From contig JARWMV010000095.1 of assembly GCA_030998015.1 (NCBI GenBank), positions 1 through 58,430 on the forward strand: a DNA stretch of 58,430 nucleotides, in the 5' to 3' direction. Shown here in pieces: positions 37,197 through 48,368 of the stretch. Numbering within the stretch: position 1 is the stretch's first letter; the number at the start of each line of letters is the position of its first letter. The notes beneath the pieces were generated by a model that saw only the letters and a list, made by a program, of their open reading frames with translations, had not been told where the DNA came from and searched no databases. Source of the stretch: Ceratorhiza oryzae-sativae (Eukaryota; Basidiomycota; Agaricomycetes; Cantharellales; Ceratobasidiaceae). A program made the position numbers and the translations under genes.

Positions 37197-39567
37197 GGTT
37201 GAAGTGTGCCGATGGGGCAGCGCTTTGGCGGGCTTTGGCCTCTGAGTAGATGTTTTCTCGTAGGATATCAAGATAGACATGTGTTTGAATTGGCTTTTGG
37301 GCATCTCTCGCTTCTTGTTATGTTAGGATTAGCTAGGACTGTACGTAGGACCTGCATTTGCATATTAACTTCAATTTCTTACCAGGAATTCCAAGAATTC
37401 TTGTGTTTCGTTTTCATTGGCGTGATTTTGATGGTTTGAGAAGAACCCGGTGCACTCTGATTGAGATCGCCACAAGCGGGTGGGTGTTTTAGCCAGAGCA
37501 CAATGACGCAACCTGCACACGCGATCTGCTCTAGCCTGACTTATCGGCCCGTATTTTAGCAGCCAATCGAAGAATGAATTGTGGCGCTTCGTTGTTGATG
37601 ATATGAAGGTCACTAACAAAGTGTGAGCCCGAAGGTTGTAGCTCGGGATTGGAATGGATGCATCCGGATATCCAACGAAATAAGAGCTGTAGATATTAGC
37701 CGGACAAAGCTGAACTTCGCAAGAATCGCTCATCGACCCAGTTGCAGATCTATGACATAATACGCTAGACAAACCCATAGTTCCGCGCGATAAGCACACA
37801 CGCAGTGAAACTAGCTCAAAGAAGCGCTGAAAACTAGCTTACGGAGGCAGGATCGGGAACTTCGTCACTTAGGAGAGCAGCGAAGTCATCGACGTCATGT
37901 AGGAGCAGCGTTTCGAACCACGATGGAGCGCCATCTTCACATGTAATGTAACTTGCCATCCGGATACACAATAAGCGTATGTCAGGAGATTTGTGAAAAT
38001 AATATCTTCAAACTTTCGAACGGCAATCTAGTAGACTTCTGGCTGATCCAACAACTCCATCTATTTATTACGGGCGAACAGGGGTGTGCGGGCAGCGGCA
38101 TGAATCAAAGGATGGAACCCTCCACCACTATCTCAGTTGGATGAAGGATTGGTTAGGGGTATATGCGTACCTTAGTGATCGCGCCTTGTGCACATGTCTT
38201 CATTGCCTGTGTAATGTTCAAGCATAGCAAATACCTTCCAATGTTAGGTCGCTACCAATCTGGAACGATTGTATGATACATAAATACAAAATGCATAGGA
38301 ATCCGAAAGATATAATGAATCACTGGAGCATTCTAGCCACTCAGCAAGAAAATCAGATGCTCCAATACCTTATGTACTGACAGCTAGCGAGGGTACACAT
38401 ATACTCTGCCACAACTAAAATAGAAACCTACCCCATGCGCATCGCTTATGCGCCGGGGTTTCTTGGACTCGGTATAGTATAAAAAGACCCATGTTACACT
38501 TGAATTCCTTGTACTTATTTTACTTGAAATCTAGGATACTTAAGCTGGTCAATTCGTCGCTGCTGCGCCAATATCCATCAGTCTCATTTACCATTTACAC
38601 TTGTTTACTAAGCGCGTTGGTGGAATCCCGTATCACGGACTACGATACATTTGTCTTTACGTTCAGGAGTCTTTCAGAATCTGTTCAACATGTAAACGCT
38701 GTGCTTCATCAATATCGTCCGGTAATGTTGAATCGTTGGCTCTCTTAAGCTCAAGCTGCTCGAGGCGTGCCATCGCATGTGTGGGTGAGTTCTCGGCAAT
38801 GTTCCCTTCTTCGCCAGCAGGTAAGTATCCAATGCTGGCGCGACGATGCTTCTGCGGCTTGGCCATTAATTCTTCCTTTCTTTTATTGGTAGCAGGCTGC
38901 ATAAAATGGCTGTTGAACGCCTGTCCATCATTGAGGCTAACATTAGACTCCCATTTCCTAAAAGGAAGCAGCGTGGAATGCCCACACCTGTGCTGTAAGC
39001 TAGATGAGATGCGTTGCACAACGTGTGTGAGTGAGCTCGCCAAGAAAGCCGGGTAGTAGCTTTGGCGGTTCGCCAACAAGTGTGCCCTCTGCACGAGGAT
39101 TATCAAGACAAATAGCCCGAACTTAGCAACCTCGTGTGAAAATCAAAGCAGCAAATAAGCATTACAAGGCTATTTGCCTTTCCTCCGAGACCATATCGGG
39201 TTATGGCTGTTTTCATTAAAGGAGGCGTCAGCCATCCCCCGCCAACTAACTTTTGATCCGTATCATTTTGTGGCTGTAGTACTTAAATCGTCAATAAATG
39301 CTATTTTTCTCACTCTCTAGAGCGAATTCAGACAATCGCCAAAGACAAAATCTTCGTTTTTGGCGTCTGAACTCAAATCTGAGCTCCGATTCTCTCGTTG
39401 CTTGCTGCACGTCGAGATCATTGAACATCTTCGTCGAGGGTCGGAACACCACGTGAGAAGGGGAGGACCACACACAAGGCTCGCAGATATTCTGAGATGC
39501 TAATATTACATGAGCTGGGGACTCCGGGGTCAAGATGGGTCTTCCAAAAGCGTGATATTTTATGAGT
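37197..39567. other. Gene-fragment region, no complete gene recognised
   Basis: A minus-strand ATG at 37959 opens MASYITCEDGAPSWFETLLL, which continues about 40 codons to a GTAAGC donor near 37842. It may be the first exon of an unknown gene or remnant whose downstream part (37371-37799 minus) I cannot place. A minus-strand frame at 38663-39106 (147 codons) has a natural composition but no motif I know. The remaining sequence shows no gene. These pieces lie between the RasGEF gene and the transposon nest and could be old element debris. Confidence 0.3.
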
Positions 39568-40023
39568 TTATTGCACTTGGGGCTGATTTACAAGGTAAGG
39601 AGCAATTGCATGATAGGGTATATGTCCCGGGGTTTGCCTATGACCTTTATACTCTTTAGTCATCCAGCTAATGGCCGCTGAACCGCCTAAACCACTTAAA
39701 TACGCATCCAAGAACCTTTGCGATCTTGCGGCGAACCTGTGGCATACTTTTAGACATGCATTGAACCAAATACGTGTCCAAACACTTACTTTCGTATCGA
39801 TTCGAGTGGTACAGCCTCAATACATTCGAGTACGTACCTTTCCATGACTGATTCCCTTGAGCAAGGGGGTATCTCCCGGTACAACCTCTTCGCATAACCC
39901 CAGCACTGCTCGATCGGATTCAGCTCGCAGTGATATTTCGGCAGAAACACCACCAAAGTTTGAAGCACACGAGCAACTTCCTCGAGGGTAGAATCACGTG
40001 ATGCGAAATCTGGCTGACAGAAC

Positions 40024-43000
40024 CAGTGTTGTTATGAACCGACAATAATCCCGTTTTCGGCCGATGCTGGTCTGTGGAGCCAACCGGTTGGTTACAAGAC
40101 TGGTTGGTTGGTCATTAATTTGAAATTAAGTACAAGATAACGCTATCAAGCGCGCACAGACGCTGCAGATTCGTATATCTCACGCTCCCTAGCCAGATTA
40201 GCTATCCCATATCGCCAAAACACCCCGAGCCCCTCTTCAACGCCTCCAGCCGATCCTGAAAAGTCAAACAATTCGGCAAGTGGGATCGCATGAGCCTGGT
40301 TTGGGTTAACTGAGGATTCGGGAACCTCCTCGATGTGGTCTTCGTTGTCGTCGTCGATGAGTGCTTGATCGAAATGCGTGGCAAGTGCAGTCAGGTTCTG
40401 CTCCCCTGAATCATGTTCCTTTAATCCCTCATCTTCAGAGTCAACGTCGTCGGGGCGATCGATCAAATCCACAGGTGGATTGGGGAGCGAGTCGAGTTCA
40501 AGCTCTTCCATCCCGCTGGCGATGCGCAGAGCTGGAGGGGGTCGGGGCGTGTCGAAGCGTCGCTTCATTCGCTTTCGGGTGAGGCCAGCAGCTTGGTGTT
40601 GAGCATTAATATCCATAGCTAATGTAGCAATGTCGTGCACTCGCTCGAAATCGAAGCGGTTGCGAAGCTTTGTGTGAATATTTCCCATACGACTAAAAAG
40701 CCGTTCGCAGCCAGCAGAATTGGCCACGATCGAAAGGATTAGCCTCGCAAGAGCAGCGAGTTGGTGACGGCCGTTATTGGTTGTTCCCGGACAAGGAACC
40801 GACGACCAGAGCGCATCAAGATTGATATCCTTGCCCTATTTGAGGAATTCTGTCAGAGATACTTCATCTGGTGTTGGATAATTGAATAAACTGACCTCCT
40901 TGCTATACATGTTAGAGTATTCCTCAAGATGCCACGCCTCGGCAGAGAACTCGTCAGTCCAATTGTAATACGACATGAATGCTTCGAAGAGGCCAGAGTC
41001 AGGTTCTTTCTGGAAAACACGGGTGAAAACTCGTCGAACAATGCTATAAAGTGCGTTGGCGCAAAAATCGGGGCCATTTGAACTGAAGAGATGACACCGG
41101 ATGTATGGATGAAAGAAAACAGCTAGAATGAACGCATCTTGGTCTGCCTTTCTCCATCGAAGCTCAAGACTAGCAAGCACGCGGGCACGAACGTCGGGAT
41201 CTATACTCGGGTCATCGAAAATCTGGTGCAGGCGTCCAAGAGTGATAAGAATGTGATGGAGACGCGTATCAGCAGCTTGAGCCACATTTAAGGCGATGGC
41301 CAGGGGCCGAAGGTACGAAGCGAGCCTTCATAAAATGTGAGTGCATAAATGGGATAAATGCGCACTACAAACTTACTCTTCAAGTCGTTCCCAGAAGCTA
41401 GGTTGCTCAACCGCCGCAAGAACACGCTCGGTGCGCTCTGGGTCCCGTGACCCAATTTGCTTCAGCCGATCGCGATGCAAAGCAACTGTTGCTCGCAATG
41501 GGCCGCGGTCGTCCAGAAGTCCTTGTGCAGTGATATAATGGCTTGTCCATCGAGTGAGGTTTGGGACAGTGTACATCCGAGAGCGGCCGCCCGCCTTAAC
41601 TTGTTTGTTATGAAGAAGCCCAAGGGCCTGGCTGTGTGTCGTGAACCACTTAGCGATCTCCTGTGCGTCGTCACCAGCGGAAACAAGGTTGCTCTTGAGC
41701 TTGAGAATATCGCCAACAACCAATTGGATCTGAAGTTAATTATTAGTTTAAGAAATCCAAATTTTGAAATCAAAGGAAAAGCACTTGATGAGCCCAACAA
41801 CCAAACAAGAGCAGTTCTGGGCGCTCTTTCCCCAAACGAATTTGCATACCACGCGAATCACCCCCAGCATCGGACACCCATCCAATTATCTTCATTCCTA
41901 GCTCATCTTCACACCGCTTAATTGCCTGTTTCACAACCTTAAGATGATTGTCTGCCGTCTTTGGGAGTGCTGAAATGTCTTCCACACCAACAGTGTAAGC
42001 CTAAATATATGCAAGGTTATAAGAATAGTACTGTTAGTCTGCAGTAAGAGACGCACCGTCAAATCAACGTTAGCCATGTATGCCAAAAGTGAACGCTTCC
42101 GTTTATCCTTCCATCCATCACTCATCCCCGTGGCTAGTTTGCCGTACACAGCCTGAACCATACGCTCTTCTGACTCTCGGACCGCCTCCTTCAGAATGCG
42201 CCCACTGAGTGCTTGCAGAGTCGGAAGCTGAGCGCCTGGAAAATATTTATTGAAAAAAAGTCGAGTCTCGATTGAATCAACAGCGCAAAGAGCAAAGTTG
42301 TTGGCAACAAAAAGGCGCAAGATATCAGCTTGAAAGGATTTCGCCTCAGCAGGAGTAAGGTCAACCAGGTCTCGAACCTGTACGCCATGGTATGGAGGTG
42401 GTAGTGAGTTTGAAGGAATAGACGACCCGGAAGCTGACGGCAGAGGTGGTGGCCCATCTAGATCTGTTCCAAAATCAGGACCTGGATTATTCGAGTCATC
42501 TGCAGCATTTCTTGCAGCCTCTTCTTCGGTGAGTCTCTGTTTTGCCTCAAGGGGTACGTATGGACAATTTCTAATATGAGCTCGAAATGTTGAAGGACGG
42601 CCGCACATCGGCTTAGCAATTCGACAGGCTGATTCAGTACATCAAAGTTAGCATATATGCGGATTTAAAAAAGTACAGAGTACAAACCAGCCTTGTAAAT
42701 CTCACCCTTAGTTCTCACCGATAGCACGGTCGCTCCTTCCATAACCGCCTGTTGGTCTGCTTCTTCCAAATTCTCCATCCAGTGAGCAACACACCCATGG
42801 CAGTAGGCTTTGTAGTTCATCTTGTTCTTCCGGTAGCGCCTCTTGCCACGACAGAAGTATGTCCAGGTCCAGTTCCTTGGGGCCATATCACTAGATTCAG
42901 TAGATAAGAAGGTAGAAAAGGGGTGAAATCAAGTGTAAGTCCATGCTTCGGTTCGACGCTGCCTTTTCAACTCTGCATCAACCTTATTCAGAGCTTCAAA

Positions 43001-43267
43001 TTGTCACTACTCCGTCATACTTCACAGTCCTTTTGTCATAAATTACAGCTCTTTCATCATATATTTTGATTTTTTCGTCATTTTTTCCATTTATTTATGC
43101 CTCTGCTATTGCTCTGTTCAGATCCATACTCGGTATTTACAATTTCATCTGTGCAGGCCACAAGGTCATGAACAGACCGCTGGTCTGGACCAGCTGCTTA
43201 GTCAGCAGACAAACTACCTCAACGAACCGAACCGGTTCTTGGATTAGTGGGGCCGATAACAACACTG
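40024..43267 (-). mobile_element. hAT transposon with 12-bp TIRs and 8-bp target duplication
   Basis: The terminal inverted repeats are CAGTGTTGTTAT at 40024-40035 and ATAACAACACTG at 43256-43267. The flanking 8 bp are identical, GACAGAAC at 40016-40023 and at 43268-43275, the duplication length typical of hAT. Removing the element and one duplicate rejoins the interrupted IS630-like transposase frame precisely. Total length is 3,244 bp. It carries one transposase gene on the minus strand with readable exons, so it is probably the youngest insertion of this nest. Confidence 0.95.
40146..42886 (-). CDS. hAT-family transposase, multi-exon
   Basis: The ATG at 42886 opens MAPRNWTWTYFC, a short Cys/His-containing N-terminus (YCHGCVAHWM, and after an intron CRIAKPMCGRPSTFRAHIRNC) resembling the BED-type DNA-binding finger region. 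The long second exon holds VDSIETRLFFNKYFPGAQLP and a MSDGWKDKRKRSLLAYM segment typical of fungal hAT proteins. A later exon carries ISALPKTADNHLKVVKQAIKR and GWVSDAGGDSRGM, probably bearing a catalytic aspartate. The C-terminus has NSAGCERLFSRMGNIHTKLRNRF, the hAT dimerisation signature, followed by an acidic tail ending VRA. Introns between frames are short. I found no stop inside recognisable exons, so it may be functional, but splice sites were judged by eye. Confidence 0.88.
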
Positions 43268-45044
43268 GACAGAACAGCGCCCGACAACAACAACAATCAG
43301 TCCTCCCCTCCTCACACTTGAAGTCCGGACACTCGGCTCACCTCTCAGCGATGTATCCCATCCCCCGCTCCCGCAATATCTGTGCCATGCCCTTAAAATA
43401 CCCTGGATATGTCGGATGGTTGTTGGGGTAGTAGAATGGTTGACGAGTGCCGTCTGGGAATCGCCTGTCCTCCATTTGGACTTGGGTTTTACGTCCCTGT
43501 GCATCTTTCGACAGGCACGAAAAGGTCTTGGACGGTCCTTTCGGCATCCTGCGAGCGCAAATCGAACCGGCTGGGCGCTTTGTGTGAGATGGCGCATTGT
43601 CATAAAGGAATACGTGCGTATGGTTTGGGTATTGTTCCTTTGCGATTTTGACTGAATTCTTCAGTTGCTCAATGACCTTTTCGCTTGTAAAGTAGCCATC
43701 TCGACTTTTCCTGGGGCTTAGAACTACCCTGGCTGATTTACTAATAGTACGAGTGAGTACCTGCAGTTACTGTGTGATACATTCAAAACTTACCCATCTG
43801 CTCCACGCAACCATCTGAACTTGGCACATACAAAATCTGCGACCATTATGGAACACCCTTAGCCCTTCTTGAATGGAATTGCATGTTCGCCAATGTATAC
43901 CCATCAGACCTGTCAGCGATTGTTTGCAAAGAAAGTCGATTTATTGTGAAACCAAAAGATTATTGGTTTCTTGCCTGCCAATAGAACAAGCTGGTGCTCT
44001 GGGATTGGTAGCCTGTCCTTACCGTATAGGGCCCTTTGACGCTCTGTAGCCTCCCAGAAAGGGGCAAAAATAGATTGACAGTATGTGACTACATCCACCT
44101 GTTCGTGACTGCCGAAGTATTGACCTTTGGGTTCAGCATGCCAACAAAATCCAGACCAAGACAGCCATCTTTGTGCTGTGTGTATACTGACTTGCTTCTT
44201 TAACTTGAGCTGCTCTTGCACCTCCGGGTTGGCAAGGAAATCAACAACGTCCTGTGCACGTGCATATTTACCAATTTTTTGCAGGTGTAGCTTGATTTCA
44301 CTGGATATATCGTTGTCTTCAAGTGAAGACACATTCCGCCAACCCCAGCAGTTCTGCAGTAAGTCTCCCAATGATATAAGATGGCAAATCCACTGGTGAA
44401 TTGACCATGCATATGCAGCTCCTTGCCGGTGTGAAACTGCAGCTTGTGTTGATGCGTTGATGAAGGAGAGGGTATTGTAAGCAAGGTAAAGGTTTAGACA
44501 TGCTGTCATCACAGAGCACTGCTCCAGGGTAACACGGTCCAGTTGCAGGTAATTGTAGCCAGCCCCTTTGCAATGCTGCATTTGAACTGCAGTGTCAAGT
44601 GTGTCAAGCACAGCTGTGGCCTCAGTAATTGTTGGAGGGCTATGACAGAGAGATGGTGCAGCAGGGTCTCTGTCAGCCTTGGACTCATCATCTCTGTCTG
44701 ATCCCTCATTGTATGTGTCATTGTGTTCAGCAACAAGAGGTTCCTCAAGATTGGCTGTACAATTTTGTATGCAGGTGAGCTTTGCTGCACCTCAAAAGCA
44801 TATGCTGACTTACAGGTGTGGTTTACAGGGTGTTCATGCTCACAAGATGCAGGTACCTGCTGCAATGTGGGCTTAGAATGGGCAAAGAGTGTGCTTTCAG
44901 CAACTGAGTGCACATACTTTTCACACTTCTGTAAATAAGATAAATATTAGCATATATATAAATATTTGTTCATGTGTGGCTCACCCCCTCTAAGGCTCTT
45001 TCTATGCTAGCCAACTTGGCTGTTTTCTTCACACTGTAAGGCAT

Positions 45045-45385
45045 GATGATGAAGTCAGGGTATGCAGATATGAAATGACCCCAGAGTCCCCAGCTCATGT
45101 AATGTCATGGCCTAGACCATGATGCAGGTTTTATTATGATTTTCCTATATTTTATACATCTCTCTTTCTCATATTTTTGGACAAGTCCTGTTTAATTGGA
45201 TATATGCATAGAATTACTTACATGATCATGTGACCTTGTTGTTGTTTATGTTCTGTTTGTACCTTCTGGAATATTCTGTTACATGGCACCATTCTTACAT
45301 TGTACAATAGTTGTCTTGCACCATATGTGTATTTGATATAGCTCATCATATGAATATATAAGGGAGAGTCTGAGAGCCTTAAGCC
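45045..45385. other. AT-rich LTR-like fragment, no gene
   Basis: It begins TGTCATGGCC at about 45103, contains TATATAAGGGAG at 45355, and is cut at 45386 by the 1.3-kb LTR. It could be the U3 part of another LTR. No coding sequence is seen. Confidence 0.3.
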
Positions 45386-46688
45386 TGTTATGGATCACTA
45401 ACATTTTTCTATTAATTTAGTCTGCTCTGCCAACCTCAAGCGATGCCTCTGTAATTTTTCTTGAAATTAAATGAATTTGTATGCATCTGAAATTGTACTA
45501 TTTGTGTTCTATTAAATAGTACAAAATCTCCTCTTTCCAACGCATATTTTATTGTGATTTTATCTTAAGAACTCAGAGAGATATAGAGGTTGTGATATTT
45601 CCTCTTATCAGGAGATATTGATTACAACATTGCACCGCTCATATCTCGGCAACCACTTACGCTATCAAAGCGATCATATGCTCTATTGATAGCTAATCTT
45701 TGGCAGTATCTGCTGCCCAAAGATCGTCGCGATCCACCAGATCCTCGCACCGGAATGGCCTGAAGATCATTAGAATCTTACTGGACCATCAATCAAGATC
45801 TAATGACTCCAGTGAGTCAGGAGAGCTTCCCAAATTGATCCAGAAGCTTCTCTGACTCACTTTATGACTCACTGAGATGTAGCCTCCATTCATTACATGT
45901 ATATACTATGATAATATGATCTACAAGCCAATAGCAGGTCTCAGATGCATCAATGCCTTCAATCCACACCCTGTCTTTACTCTTTTATCCTATACTGGGC
46001 TAGGGTGTACCCCAAGTATAGCAGTACCCTCTTTTGATGATTGCACTGGCATGCATGTATCTATTTGGCTCTGGAATGCCCTCCTCAGGGTATAAAAGGA
46101 CCTCCTCTGAGGCCCTTCTAGACCACCTCCTCTACTCAACCCAGACTGGTTATTGGTTTCTTTTCTCTTTCTATTTCTCTTGTCTGTGTGTGATTTCTTA
46201 TATAACTAGTACTGAGGAATAAAGTACCATATTAGTTATATATTGTCTGATTCATTGTATCTTATATACAGAGTTATATAAGGATACAATATTGCCTGAT
46301 TGAGCATGACATTAAGTACCAGCTATTAGAGGAAATCTAAGTACCTGTAGCTGAGGAAGTACACGCATTAGGCAGCCCCCCATCTATCCTATAAGCTATC
46401 GCTTAAGTCTAGTATTAAGATTAGTATCAGTTAGTCCAAGTGACTAGGGCTGAACTACATTTAAGATATCTAAGGGAACCTGACTGTAGTAGTCTTGCTC
46501 TTTATACCTATAAATTAGTCAGTTTACACTGTGAAAGATTAAGACTACCTTGAGTGTTACTTGATTGCATTGCAACTACTTTGAGCCTTCTTACTCTAGT
46601 CTAAGAAGTATTGAGTATGATTAGTGTATACTAACATATCTACATTTGCTTAAGCCCTAGATATTCAAGTGTACCCTGACCCATAACA
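45386..46688 (-). repeat. 1.3-kb LTR of a minus-strand gypsy-like element
   Basis: On the minus strand it starts TGTTATGGGTCAGGG and ends GTGATCCATAACA, with 8-bp terminal inverted repeats. A purine-rich tract (AAGGAAGGG) lies just before it on that strand, as a 3' LTR needs. The first ~300 plus-strand bases recur at 58137-58430. No target duplication matches (AAGCC left, GGACC right), expected because the right side is element interior. Confidence 0.65.
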
Positions 46689-46708
46689 GGACCCTTCCTT
46701 GAGGCTGG

Positions 46709-47815
46709 CTACATCTGCCCTTTGGCTGGACTTTGACAGAACAGTGTCTGCCCACTGTGATCACAGCCAAAACCAAACCCAGTACCTCCCCAGGGTGCAT
46801 ATCTGTTGCTCAAGTGTGACTCATCTGTTGGTCTGCACCTCAGACCACTTGAGGGGTCTGTCTTGGGCTCTCCCAAGGCTCCTGGCTGGCCCAGGGGTAC
46901 CAGCACAACCTCTGGTATCAGCCTATATGCAGCCTCAGATTGGGTATAGCTGTGATACACAGCACTCCCACATGGGTTTGCAGCAAGGTCTTGGGTTACT
47001 CCCAAGTATGTATGCAGGCCCTGCAAGGGGCCTGACACAGGAGGCACCAGCAGGGCTGGTGCAGTGGGTGCCATCCTTGCAGGTGCAGCAGTAGGGGCCA
47101 GCAATACTAGCACAGTAGGTTGAGCAGCTGGTTGAGCTGGTGGCACAGGTTGAGCTGATGGGTTTATTGGCACCTCTGTGTAGAGGTCATCCTCCTCCTC
47201 CTTGTAGTACAACAGGTCTTTGTACAGACCTGGGGCCTCTCTTGGCAGCACCATAGAACTTGGCATTGAGTAATCCTGTGAGTGGGATTGGTGCAGCTCA
47301 TCAATCTGTTTGATGAGGTCTTCACAATCAAGTTGCCATTGCTTGCACTCCTTGTCAAGCATGTCTTCAGCTTGGTGAGCTGCTTGATGGTACATCAATA
47401 TATCCTTGTGGAGATCCTTCATATCTGTGCACAACTCTCCCACCATCTTTTGGGTGATGGTATAAAATTCCTGCATGTTGTGGGTTTCCTCTCAAGATAT
47501 CTTGAGCAATTGCTCTGCCTGAGTCAATTCTGCACATAGTCATGCAATCTCTGTTTGCAATTGGACAGTCTCCAATTGCCTGTTAGCCATGTAATCAGCT
47601 TGAGCAGTAGTACTGCTCACCTGGTAGCCCTGAGGGCCCATCACACCAGTATCTTTGCCAGTACCCATTGTTATGTTGGTGTCAACATTGATGCTAGCCA
47701 ACATTGTTGCTGGTGCATGTGGCCCATGTTGGTGGGCAGTTGTTCCAACTGGGGTCCCAGTTGGGGGATTCACATCAGGATCTGGCACAGGAGGTGTCAT
47801 CACTGTTGATGACAA
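46709..47815 (-). pseudogene. Gag-like coiled-coil/Pro-rich protein of the 1.3-kb-LTR element
   Basis: One minus-strand frame runs from an ATG at 47815 to 46709, 20 bp before the LTR. It is interrupted by two TGA stops at 47540-47542 and 47492-47494. It encodes a Pro/Thr-rich N-terminus (VPDPDVNPPTGTPVG), a strongly helical central part (NRQLETVQLQTEIA, then MQEFYTITQKMVGEL, KQWQLDCEDLIKQIDELHQ) and a Pro/Ala-rich tail. This resembles gag-type structural proteins of fungal gypsy elements, without a visible zinc knuckle. Its position after the integrase and before the 3' LTR is unusual; it may be a third ORF or the product of rearrangement. Confidence 0.55.
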
Positions 47816-47937
47816 GTGTATGCTGGCTCAAAATTTGCCAGAGCCCTCTTAGGTAAGAGGGGAATGAGTGCTTATGCCCATTATTGCCCCTAATCTCTCA
47901 CTGAAATAACTCCTTGGGTTCTGTAACCCCTTGTAAC

Positions 47938-48368
47938 TCAAGATACCACATGAGCCTCTAATTCACTGCATTGTTGCAGTGATTCCCATGTCTGATCCCC
48001 TTTGGACCATTTAACAAGAAACTTTATGTTTCTTCCTTTGTATTTATGGTTGATAATGCTATCAACCATCCATTCTGTTTTGGGGTCCTCCCTGAAGTCA
48101 TAGTAATGACAAGCTTCCCAAGACAGGAATATTTTATCATTATTTGGGAAGTGTGGTCTTAGCAGACTGCCATGAAATACAGGGTGTATCCTCTGTTACT
48201 TTAATTCCTCTGGTAATTCCTGGGTGTATGTGGATGCCTCTCAATTGATTGAGAGGATCTTATATGGCCCAATATATTTTGGGAGTAATTTTCCAGCCCT
48301 TCCCTTTGGAAGAGTCAGATTTTTGGTAGAGAGGTAGGCTTTCAATCCTACCTCCAAAGCTGGATTGT
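47938..48368 (-). pseudogene. Gypsy integrase C-terminus with chromodomain-like end, decayed
   Basis: Translation of the minus strand gives ALEVGLKAYLSTKNLTL, GKLLPKYIGPYKIL, IHPVFHGSLLRPHF and then a chromodomain-like WMVDSIINHK with IKFLVKWSKGDQTWE, ending at the TGA at 47938-47940. Two in-frame stops interrupt it. The upstream part is missing because an LTR of another family begins at 48369. It belongs to a different chromovirus family from the 377-bp-LTR elements. Confidence 0.78.

Larger units (their letters stand above)
39568..45044 (-). pseudogene. IS630/Tc1-like DDE transposase gene, split by a hAT insertion
   Basis: The ATG at 45044 gives MPYSVKKTAKLASIERALEG. Two introns follow, and then a long exon containing QVSIHTAQRWLSWSGFCWH, PKGQYFGSHEQVDVV and IIFWFHNKSTFFANN. 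Further exons give VFLYDNAPSHTKRPAG, FPDGTRQPFYYPNNHPTYPG, FKGMAQILRERGM and CCCCRALFCQ. At that point the hAT element (40024-43267) interrupts the frame, which resumes as PDFASRDSTLEEV and then LPKYHCELNPIEQCWGYAKR, the terminal DDE motif. After an intron it ends at 39568. The aspartate usually expected before ESTF-like residues is asparagine here. Two TGA stops lie at 43904-43906 and 43913-43915, and others may exist. The element was decayed or decaying and is also physically split. Its own ends were not found. Confidence 0.85.
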
